From the NCBI RefSeq assembly GCF_005280585.1, contig NZ_SZVO01000026.1:1-64000 (forward strand): a stretch of DNA of 64,000 nucleotides, given 5' to 3'. The notes beneath the pieces are model-generated. The model worked only from the letters and a program-made list of their open reading frames with translations. It was not told the DNA's origin and made no database searches. Positions 7,808 through 14,656 of this stretch are shown piece by piece; position 1 is the first letter of the stretch; each line of letters starts with the position of its first letter. The translations under genes were made by a program, and so were the position numbers. This DNA comes from Dyadobacter frigoris. GTDB lineage: Bacteria > Bacteroidota > Bacteroidia > Cytophagales > Spirosomataceae.

Positions 7808-8202
7808 CCACCTCCAAGTGCTCCCGCTGTTTCATACAGGATGTCACCACAACCTGAAATGGAATCAAAGAAAGAAAAAGCGTCACGGTTCTGCACGATA
7901 TGGTAGTCTTTACCCACCACGCCAAGGGGCATACCGGTGTCCATGCGCTTGGTTGCAAAAAAGTTGGGAACGGGTGTCTCCCACTCGGTAGCCAAATCAC
8001 CGCCTGGCTCTATACGCACCGGATTTGTATGTATAAAAAGCGGTGCTTTTACTACTTCGTAGTCAAGGCCTGCCTGCTTGATTGCCTGCTCACTGGTCGG
8101 ATGTTCGTCGAGAATCTGCCCTAATCCATGCCATGCTTTTTCTTTGACCGATAAGAAACTGTGTTTTCCTGTATTTTCGTCGAAATGAAGGTTATGTGCC
8201 AT
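7808..8202 (-). pseudogene. DUF932 family protein, N-terminal half (interrupted by RIT1)
   Basis: From the ATG at 8202 the protein reads MAHNLHFDENTGKHSFLSVK, then EKAWHGLGQILDEHPTSEQA, and later LGVVGKDYHIVQNRDAFSFF. These are hallmark blocks of DUF932 (TIGR03299-like) proteins. The native frame reaches YETAGALGGG and then runs into the RIT1 end, stopping at 7795. The other half is at 261-832. The gene lies just downstream of ssb on the same strand, the usual order in the maintenance region of Bacteroidetes ICEs. Its biochemical role is unknown. Confidence 0.92.
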
Positions 8203-8242
8203 GATGTTTGAAAGTTAATGTTGGGGAAATATTGATTACTGA

Positions 8243-8657
8243 TTAGAAAGGAAGATCGTCATCCGCATCAGCTGAGCTCCCGCCCCCTGTCACAGATGCG
8301 CTTGCAGCATGCCCGCTCGCCGCTGGGCCGCTCGCCGCTAGGCCGCTCGATTTGGTTGAATGCACTTTGATACGGCTTACCGTAAAATTGATCACGCCAA
8401 CCGGATCACCGGATTTATTGGTATAGGCCTCCACACCGATACGCCCGTAGAGTTCAACCAAAACCCCTTTGACAAGCCGCGGCGCGATAGCCTCACTTAG
8501 CCAGTAGGTACAAGCGTATAAAGGTGGTGGTTTGCACCCCTTCGCCGTTTTTTGGTTTGTAATAGTCGTTGATAGCGACCGGAAAATTGACCACTTTTTT
8601 ACCTGATTTCGTTTCTGATACCTGTGCATCCGAAACAATGCGCGCTACGATTTCCAT
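8243..8657 (-). pseudogene. ssb: Single-stranded DNA-binding protein, frameshifted
   Basis: The gene starts at the ATG 8657 with MEIVARIVSDAQVSETKSG and continues through VVNFPVAINDYYKPKNGEG to TTTFIR, then stops. The rest is in another frame: CTYWLSEAIAPRLVKGVLVE, YGRIGVEAYTNKSGDPVGVI, an alanine/glycine/serine-rich linker and the acidic tail DADDDLPF. Removing one base of the aa at 8512-8513 (plus strand) restores FIRCTYWLSEAI, so a single-base insertion splits an otherwise normal OB-fold SSB. ICE-borne SSBs protect transferred single strands. A sequencing error is possible, but the same strand also carries the broken DUF932 gene. Confidence 0.88.
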
Positions 8658-8960
8658 GATTACAAGGATTGTTAGTGAAAAAATAGTTTTCGTTTTTTTT
8701 CTCTTTCTCTGCAATCTGCCTGCTGAAAAACACAATTGTTTTTCCCACAAAGTACCCCAAGAAGGATTTCTGTTTCGCTAATAATAACTTTGTGAAAGTT
8801 CTCTGCAGTTAGACCTGTTTTTTACTGAACCCAAGTTCATCACAAAGTGTGGTTTTGGTTGCTTATTGAGTTTCAAATTGAACGCCAGAGTTCGTATAGT
8901 AGAGTAATGTCATTGAAGCAACCTAGCAGAGTACTTTACTAAACTTAAACCGTTGGCAAA
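8658..8960. other. Non-coding stretch between ssb and the IS110 transposase
   Basis: No credible gene is present. It must contain the ssb promoter and the left end of the IS110 element. A loose inverted pair (actttgtg near 8790, cacaaagt near 8841) is visible. IS110-group elements encode their guide (bridge) RNA in this position, but I cannot fix the element's left boundary. Confidence 0.5.
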
Positions 8961-10331
8961 ATGAAAAATGATAATCTCCCAAAAACCAAAAGGTTTGTAG
9001 AAATGGCATTAGTCAATCCCAATGCGGCAGGAATTGACATTGGGGACACTATTCATGCTGTTGCTGTCCCGATAGACAGAGATACAGAATGTGTACGAAC
9101 ATTTGGAGCATTTACCTGTGATCTCAAAGCAATTGTTGCCTGGTTGAGGCAATGTGAGATAGACACGGTAGCACTTGAAAGTACCGGCGTCTACTGGAAA
9201 AATCTGTTTAGTATGTTGGTCCAAAACGGTTTTGAAGTATATCTGGTTAATGCCCGCCAGACACGCAATATTACGGGAAAGAAGACGGACGAAAGTGATG
9301 CACAGTGGATACAACGACTTCACAGTTGCGGTTTACTAAGCAGTAGTTTTTTACCAGACGATAAAATTGAATCCTTGCGCACCCTCGTACGTCACAGAAG
9401 AAATTTAAGTAATGATAGTTCCAGCAATATTCTCCGAATGCAAAAATCCCTCGAATTGATGAATTTAAAGATACATACCGTAATTAGCGATTTAACTGGA
9501 AAAACTGGTACCGCCATTGTCGAAGCCATTATCAATGGAGAAAGAAACCCGGAAAATTTCCTGCCTTTGGTTGATAGCCGGATCAAAGCAGATTCTGAAA
9601 CAATCCGCAAATCACTTGAGGGTAATTGGCGGATTGAGCACCTCTTTTTATTGAAGCAGTCTTACACTATGTATCAATTTATAAGGCAACAAATTACCGT
9701 TTGCGAAAATGAAATAGAAGGCGTGCTTCAACAGTTAGTTGCGCAGAACAACGATGGGATTATAGAAAAATTCCCTATCCCCTCCACTCCATCTGGAAGA
9801 ATCTCCAAGAGAAAAAAGACTAAAAATCAACCAGTGTTTAACACTCGTGAGTATTTAAAACGAATTCATCAAACGGATGTTATGGAAATATATGGCGTCA
9901 GCGAAACCGTTGCATTAGAGGCAACAGCAGAAACAGGTACAGATTTGAGCAAATGGGCGACGGAAGAAAAATTTGTCAGTTGGTTGAACCTGTGTCCGAA
10001 CCGAAAAATATCAGGAGGAAAACTCATTAGTAGCAAGGTACTGAAAAAGCGTCCCAATTTAGCAGCCCAAGCCTTTCGCATAGGTGCCAATAGTTTAAAA
10101 TCGGCTAATAATTGGTTGGGAGATTATTTCCGCAGAATGAAAGCGAAAGGTGGGAACAAATATGCCATCGTGGCAACAGCCCGAAAAATCGCGATCATTT
10201 ATTACCGGATGGTTAGGTACAAGCAGAAATTTCACCCGTTTGACCTGGAAGAATATAAAGAAAAATTCAAATTAGCGCGCATTGCCACTCTTGAAAGAGC
10301 CCTGAAACGACTTAAAACTGAGGCTGCATAA
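8961..10331 (+). CDS. IS110-family transposase
   Basis: This 456-residue transposase has the N-terminal RuvC-like DEDD domain and the C-terminal Tnp20 domain of the IS110 family. Visible are GIDIGDTIHAVAV (first aspartate, near residue 26), LESTGVYWKNL (glutamate, about 75), KKTDESDAQWIQRLHSCGL (two aspartates, about 113-119), and the C-terminal GVSETVALEATAETG...NLCPNRKISGGKL with the serine expected to act as nucleophile. Family members are guided by an element-encoded RNA that pairs with both donor and target. The protein is longer than many members because of an insert around residues 255-295. It appears intact and possibly active. Confidence 0.93.
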   Translation: MKNDNLPKTKRFVEMALVNPNAAGIDIGDTIHAVAVPIDRDTECVRTFGAFTCDLKAIVAWLRQCEIDTVALESTGVYWKNLFSMLVQNGFEVYLVNARQTRNITGKKTDESDAQWIQRLHSCGLLSSSFLPDDKIESLRTLVRHRRNLSNDSSSNILRMQKSLELMNLKIHTVISDLTGKTGTAIVEAIINGERNPENFLPLVDSRIKADSETIRKSLEGNWRIEHLFLLKQSYTMYQFIRQQITVCENEIEGVLQQLVAQNNDGIIEKFPIPSTPSGRISKRKKTKNQPVFNTREYLKRIHQTDVMEIYGVSETVALEATAETGTDLSKWATEEKFVSWLNLCPNRKISGGKLISSKVLKKRPNLAAQAFRIGANSLKSANNWLGDYFRRMKAKGGNKYAIVATARKIAIIYYRMVRYKQKFHPFDLEEYKEKFKLARIATLERALKRLKTEAA

Positions 10332-10364
10332 AATAGTTATATAGTAGAAAAAACAAGAAAAAAA

Positions 10365-10445
10365 GAAAGCTCTGGTTAAGTGGCCCCCTTCTCAGGCCAA
10401 AAGGAACGCGGAATAAGTCCCGAAGGGTGGGGCTGTTTTTAAGAA
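10365..10445 (+). ncRNA. Possible structured RNA downstream of the IS110 transposase
   Basis: This is a GC-richer island in AT-rich surroundings. The flank gtggcccccttc (about 10380-10391) can pair imperfectly with gaagggtggggct (about 10423-10435), and a T run follows (10436-10440), as in a terminator. In the IS1111 branch of IS110 the guide RNA is encoded after the transposase gene, so this is a reasonable place for it. No guide loops were assigned, and the fold is judged by eye only. Confidence 0.35.
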
Positions 10446-10462
10446 AACTACAAAAATGAGTG

Positions 10463-10514
10463 CCCCATTATGCCGAACCTTTTGGCGGTTTAACGGCAGA
10501 CTGCATAATGGGGG
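10463..10514. repeat. Imperfect palindrome at the right side of the IS110 element
   Basis: The arms ccccattatgc (10463-10473) and gcataatgggg (10503-10513) are exact reverse complements enclosing about 29 bases that hold shorter inverted pairs (gccg, cggc). It may be the insertion target or the end of the IS110 element. It does not satisfy the attC core consensus. Confidence 0.6.
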
Positions 10515-10591
10515 ACACTACCTTAGCTGCACTTTTGGACTTGTTTCTGTGGGTTAAACAATTTAACAACCTTCTTCAAGAAAATAATCAC

Positions 10592-10637
10592 TAATTGAAA
10601 ATATTCCTTCAATTTTAGAACTTAATAGAAAATATTC
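10592..10637. repeat. Two-part direct repeat upstream of the Fic gene
   Basis: The 18 bases taattgaaaatattcctt (10592-10609) and the 16 bases ttaatagaaaatattc (10622-10637) both recur exactly after the gene, at 12198-12215 and 12239-12254. All four copies share ttaatNgaaaatattc or nearly so. They could be regulator sites or traces of a cassette-like insertion. Confidence 0.75.
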
Positions 10638-10681
10638 TTGTTTACTAACCTACATGTATGGCTTAATTGAAAAAAATCCCG

Positions 10682-12148
10682 ATGATCAGACTACAAGAAT
10701 TACTTTTCGGATCATCCGACAAGGCTGAGTCAGCCAAAATTGGTGCCATGGAGCGAAAGGGGATTATTCGTAAGATTGCACCCAGAATATATTCTTCAAA
10801 TCTGGAAGAAGCACCTGAAGTGATCATCAAGCGAAATTGGTTCAGGATACTTTCCAACCAGTTTCCTGGTGTTGTACTTAGTCATCGAACTGCGCTGGAA
10901 TTTGTCCCGGCTGAGGGCGGCCATGTATTTGTCACACACACTTACACCCGTAACAACAGGCTGCCTGGTCTAACCATCCATTTTCTGGAAGGTCCTTCCC
11001 GACAGGAAAATGATAACGTTTTTTTTGAAAATCTGTTTGCTTCGCAAGAAGCCCGTGCATTTCTGGAAAATATGCAGCAAAGCCGGGACAGAGGTGATGT
11101 GTCAAAAACACTTTCAATCAGCCAAATTGAGGAAAGACTTGATTTGATTATCAGGTCAAGGGGAGAAGATGCGATCAATGAACTTCGTGATAATGCCCGA
11201 AGGCTAGCCCCTGTTTTGGGAATGGAAAAAGAATTTACCAAATTGACTCAGCTGATCAGTACACTTTTGACAACGGGTGACTCAAAAAGTCTTCATTCGC
11301 CCCTGGCCATAGCCCGAGCACTCGGAGAACCTTTTGATCCGGGCAGAATCAAATTGTTTGAAACGCTTTATGGAGCTTTGAGCGGTAATACTTTCCCTGT
11401 CTATCATGACAAAAACTCCTCTTTGAAAGCCTATCGTAATTTTGCCTTCTTTGAAAGCTACTTTTCTAATTACATTGAAGGCACTGAATTCGCACTTAGC
11501 GAAGCGCAGCAAATTATACAGACAGAAACACCCCTTCCACAGCGTGATGAAGATTCACACGATGTACTGGGCACTTATCAGATCGTTTCGGACCGGCATG
11601 AAATGGCATTGACCCCGAAAAGTCCGGATGAATTGTTGCAACTGCTACGGAGCAGGCACGCTACTTTGCTAAGGGCCAGGATACCTAAAAAACCGGGACA
11701 GTTCAAAGACAAAAACAACCGGGCAGGCAATACAGAATTTGTGGACTGGCAGTTGGTAGCCGGAACATTAAAAAAAGGCTTTGACTGGTATTCATTGCTG
11801 AAAGATCCGTTTGCTAGGGCAGCTTACATCATGTTTTTAATCAGCGAGGTCCACCCTTTTCTGGATGGAAACGGAAGGATTGCCCGTGTTATGATGAATG
11901 CAGAACTTTCCAGCGCAGGCCTTTCTAAAATAATCATACCGACCGTATACCGGGAGGACTATATGGGAGCGCTGCGAAAACTTACCCGGCAACATGATCC
12001 CAGAGCCTATATCAGGATGCTTTTGAGAACTTTTGAATTTAGTTCAAACATCTATGGTGAAGATGAGCAGGAGATGGAAACTTACCTGAGGCAGTGTAAT
12101 GCATTTGAGGAGCCAGAAGCGGCAAAACTAATTATCGTGTCTCACTAG
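10682..12148 (+). CDS. Fic family protein AMP-transferase with AbiEi-like N-terminus
   Basis: The protein has 488 residues from the ATG at 10682; a TTG at 10667 would add five. The Fic motif HPFLDGNGRIAR lies near residue 391 and is complete: catalytic histidine, phosphate-binding GNG and arginine. The inhibitory helix motif SNYIEGTEF (S/TxxxEG, about 262-267) lies upstream of the core, making it a class II Fic protein that restrains itself. The first 110 residues (RLQELLFGSSDKAESAKIGA, KGIIRKIAPRIYS) look like the winged-helix domain of AbiEi-type antitoxins. The expected reaction is transfer of AMP from ATP to a protein hydroxyl; the target is unknown. No antitoxin gene is adjacent. Confidence 0.88.
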   Translation: MIRLQELLFGSSDKAESAKIGAMERKGIIRKIAPRIYSSNLEEAPEVIIKRNWFRILSNQFPGVVLSHRTALEFVPAEGGHVFVTHTYTRNNRLPGLTIHFLEGPSRQENDNVFFENLFASQEARAFLENMQQSRDRGDVSKTLSISQIEERLDLIIRSRGEDAINELRDNARRLAPVLGMEKEFTKLTQLISTLLTTGDSKSLHSPLAIARALGEPFDPGRIKLFETLYGALSGNTFPVYHDKNSSLKAYRNFAFFESYFSNYIEGTEFALSEAQQIIQTETPLPQRDEDSHDVLGTYQIVSDRHEMALTPKSPDELLQLLRSRHATLLRARIPKKPGQFKDKNNRAGNTEFVDWQLVAGTLKKGFDWYSLLKDPFARAAYIMFLISEVHPFLDGNGRIARVMMNAELSSAGLSKIIIPTVYREDYMGALRKLTRQHDPRAYIRMLLRTFEFSSNIYGEDEQEMETYLRQCNAFEEPEAAKLIIVSH

Positions 12149-12197
12149 TTCTCAAAAGAAACAGACTAACTGAAATTAATCACAGAAAACTGATAGT

Positions 12198-12254
12198 TAA
12201 TTGAAAATATTCCTTAATTTTTTATAAATGAAAGCTGGTTAATAGAAAATATTC
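12198..12254. repeat. Two-part direct repeat downstream of the Fic gene
   Basis: Exact copies of the two blocks found upstream at 10592-10609 and 10622-10637 lie here at 12198-12215 and 12239-12254. The spacing between blocks is 23 bases here and 12 there. The Fic gene therefore sits between matching borders about 1.6 kb apart. Confidence 0.75.
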
Positions 12255-12299
12255 CACTTTCATTATCTCTGCCAACGAGCAGAGATAGTGAAAGTGGAA
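12252..12299. repeat. Inverted repeat with 21-bp arms
   Basis: The arms at 12252-12272 and 12279-12299 are complementary except for one base, around a 6-base loop (caacga). The repeat overlaps the end of the direct repeat after the Fic gene. It could terminate transcription or be the end of a small element. The rest of 12300-12541 shows nothing recognisable. Confidence 0.8.
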
Positions 12300-12541
12300 A
12301 TGTATAAACCATCCCGACAAACCAAGTCATCGGTTATCTACAACACTGAGCCGAAGCTGCTTATTCCGCCAATTAGCGAAAGGATGTAACATAAATCAGT
12401 GGTTTTAATTGAAAGATCGGCATTGAACCTTGATTGAGACCATTAGGCTATTCAATCCAAGTTATCGGCCCTATTGAGATTTGTAACTGAAATTCCTAAA
12501 TTAGTACAGCAAAACAAGTAACTCAATTAAATCCACTCAAC

Positions 12542-12889
12542 ATGGAAACTGTCGTCACTTACCTTCGAAACAAACTCACTTTTATTTTCGCGAACACCAG
12601 ACTATTCTCAGAGAATTATAGGGAATCAAAAGTGTTAACGATTATCAATCCGGCCGTAATTCCTGATCCTGGCGATGTTGTTAGTTTTGAAATAACGGAA
12701 TTCACGACAGATTCAGCTACAATAGATAACTTTAAAAATTATATGAAAGAAGGGCTGTTTTTCGTGGAACACCATTCAAAAACATATGGAAAACAGGGGG
12801 TACACGTTAAAGTTATCGTACACGAAGAGGAAGATTTCAAAAGGGAATGCCCTGACTTATACAAAAGGACCAGTATTGATTTCTCTTAA
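12542..12889 (+). CDS. Hypothetical protein, 115 residues
   Basis: I do not recognise a family. The protein starts METVVTYLRNKLTFIFANTR and shows no signal peptide or membrane segment. It contains alternating short strands (TIINPAVIPDPGDVVSFEIT, VHVKVIVHEEEDF), compatible with a small alpha/beta fold, and ends with an acidic/basic tail. The length and even codon use suggest a real gene. It stands alone between the Fic gene and a minus-strand membrane protein. Confidence 0.5.
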   Translation: METVVTYLRNKLTFIFANTRLFSENYRESKVLTIINPAVIPDPGDVVSFEITEFTTDSATIDNFKNYMKEGLFFVEHHSKTYGKQGVHVKVIVHEEEDFKRECPDLYKRTSIDFS

Positions 12890-13023
12890 AACGCCATCAA
12901 TATGCACGCACTTTTAAGACACACCATAAGCTGGTTACCAGATGCACAGCCTGGCTGACTAATGAAAGATATCACATGAACATTTAGAAAAAAACCGGTA
13001 TAAGAGCTTTAGGTCCCTTTATA

Positions 13024-13269
13024 TTAGGGGTAACCTGTTAAAAAGAGCACCGTGCAGACCACAATCAAAACACCGGTAAGCATCATTAAAAACCTTTCGA
13101 TAAATCCCACGACAAGTCCTTTCGAGTAGCTGCTGTACTGCTGCAAGCCCCCCAGCCCACGACGGTTAAAACGGCGGCGACCAATGATAAACCGGATAAC
13201 CAGAGATATTAAAACCATAGTAATACACTGCCATTGAAAACCAGTCAGGCTTAAAAAATCCGTTTTCAT
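13024..13269 (-). CDS. Small two-helix membrane protein
   Basis: This 81-residue protein has two hydrophobic segments, WQCITMVLISLVIRFIIG (about 13-30) and FLMMLTGVLIVVCTVLFL (about 60-77). A basic, arginine- and glycine-rich loop (RRRFNRRGLGG) joins them. Small proteins of this layout are common in Bacteroidetes mobile regions, but no function is known. It lies 43 bases downstream of the lanC-like gene on the same strand and may be cotranscribed with it. Confidence 0.6.
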   Translation of the reverse strand: MKTDFLSLTGFQWQCITMVLISLVIRFIIGRRRFNRRGLGGLQQYSSYSKGLVVGFIERFLMMLTGVLIVVCTVLFLTGYP

Positions 13270-13312
13270 AATCTACATGTTTAGTTTGAAAAACTCAATC
13301 GTAATTCAGCAC

Positions 13313-14446
13313 TCATAATAGCCATAACAACTCATCAAAATCAACCTGGTTTCTCTTAATTGCCTTGATCAGGCACGCCCCTATTCCAGCCATACCCTCT
13401 GAAAAAGACACGTTTGCTACCCCTGTTGCACCAGCAGATATGGCGGCTTTCAGCCCGTGCCTGTAGCAGGAACCGGCAGCCTGGGCAAGCAATGGGTTAG
13501 CAGAAAGCCTGTTTATTTTATCAAAAGCCAGTGCCGAACCGCAGCTGCCCCTTTGGATGCAGCCATCCATTTTTAAATCACTATTTCCCAAATAGGCTAC
13601 CGCACACCGCTCCACAATCTGCTGTCCTTTGTTATACCAGCTATTATTTCCAAATACCATCCCAGCCCGCATAACCGCATAACCCGAACCCAAATCTCCA
13701 TCTTGAAATCCAGGACAGATCTGACCCGGCTCCACCAAATTAATCTGCTCACAAATAAAGAGTACAGCCCTGTCAAGGAGCGCTGAGACACTATTTTTTT
13801 TGATAAACTCGCCATCAGCGGCTTTGGCAAGAAACAGAATAACAGATGACATTCCACTTAATAACGAAAGATCAACGGGTTTGTCAAGCCAGGCCGGTGA
13901 TGAAATCCAGTAATAGCCTTGGCTGCTGCTAAGAACACATTCAGAAATGGCTGTGGCCAGCTCATTGACAATAGCTGTAAAACGGCCCGGATCATGCGGG
14001 GCGCGGTGTAAAAAGTAACGTCCATACCCCACCGCGCCGGTTGAAAAGCCTGCGATCTTCTGTTGGCTTATTGTAGCCCGCATCATTTCGAGCAAATAAT
14101 TATCTACATCTTGCAAATAGTAATTAGGGCTCAGATCCAAGACCCCACCCCGGATCAGATACTGCGCCACAATACCCAAATCAGGAAAGTCGACGGGATA
14201 ACAAATCCTACGATCTGAATTAATATGCTCGCATGCTATTTGAAAAGAAACGGAAGCCTGCTTCTGGTGCATCTCACTACCGGTATGAATCCCGTACAGA
14301 TAACAGAACACAGCAATCCCCAGGTGACCATTTTGAAAACCAAAACGGCTCAGGTTCATACTCTTAGTATTCACCACATAATAAAGATCGTCAATCGTAG
14401 TGCGGACACTTTCCGCATCAAATGAAAAACCAGGGGAACCTACCAT
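13313..14446 (-). CDS. LanC-like protein lacking all three zinc ligands
   Basis: The 377-residue protein follows the LanC (lanthionine cyclase) alpha/alpha-barrel pattern: FGFQNGHLGIAVFCYLYG near residue 35, GFSTGAVGYGRYFL, SLLSGMSSVILFLAK, FQDGDLGSGYAVMRAG near 247, IQRGSCGSALAFDKINRL near 296 and SFSEGMAGIGACLI. In active cyclases the last but one pair reads WCYGxxG and CHGxxG, supplying Cys, Cys and His to zinc. Here the same positions read FQDGDLG and QRGSCG, that is Gln, Gln and Arg. The protein is therefore unlikely to cyclise by the usual chemistry. It may serve as a scaffold, a peptide-binding partner or an immunity factor. It diverges from lanB and shares a promoter motif with it. 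Confidence 0.82.
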   Translation of the reverse strand: MVGSPGFSFDAESVRTTIDDLYYVVNTKSMNLSRFGFQNGHLGIAVFCYLYGIHTGSEMHQKQASVSFQIACEHINSDRRICYPVDFPDLGIVAQYLIRGGVLDLSPNYYLQDVDNYLLEMMRATISQQKIAGFSTGAVGYGRYFLHRAPHDPGRFTAIVNELATAISECVLSSSQGYYWISSPAWLDKPVDLSLLSGMSSVILFLAKAADGEFIKKNSVSALLDRAVLFICEQINLVEPGQICPGFQDGDLGSGYAVMRAGMVFGNNSWYNKGQQIVERCAVAYLGNSDLKMDGCIQRGSCGSALAFDKINRLSANPLLAQAAGSCYRHGLKAAISAGATGVANVSFSEGMAGIGACLIKAIKRNQVDFDELLWLL

Positions 14447-14502
14447 CTTTATGGTTGTTTGTTAATCAGCCAGTAAATCTTCGCATAAACACATCAGATT
14501 GT

Positions 14503-14520
14503 CAAATCTTTTATACCAGC
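14503..14520 (-). promoter_or_regulatory. 18-bp shared motif upstream of the lanC-like gene
   Basis: On the minus strand it reads gctggtataaaagatttg and ends 56 bases before the lanC-like start codon (14446). The same motif, in the same orientation, precedes lanB (14587-14604) and lanA (19825-19842) at nearly the same distance. The 3' part resembles the Bacteroidetes -7 box TAnnTTTG. Confidence 0.65.
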
Positions 14521-14586
14521 GTCCCATATTATTATACGAAGCGCATTTATTGCCACTTCAGGCGGTGTGGTAGAAGATTTCCTACA

Positions 14587-14604
14587 GCCGGTATAAAAGA
14601 TTTT
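14587..14604 (+). promoter_or_regulatory. 18-bp shared motif upstream of lanB
   Basis: It reads gccggtataaaagatttt and ends 52 bases before the lanB start (14657). It differs from the lanC-side copy at two positions and forms an inverted pair with it across the divergent promoter region. It is probably a promoter or a response-regulator site. Confidence 0.65.
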
Positions 14605-14656
14605 CATAGGCGTTTTAGGGTGGTGAAATTCGCAGCAGTACTACTTAAATCTGACT

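Noticed and set aside
10461..10516. Palindrome after the IS110 transposase as an integron attC site
   Set aside because: The cores do not fit GTTRRRY and RYYYAAC, and there is no integron integrase or cassette array.
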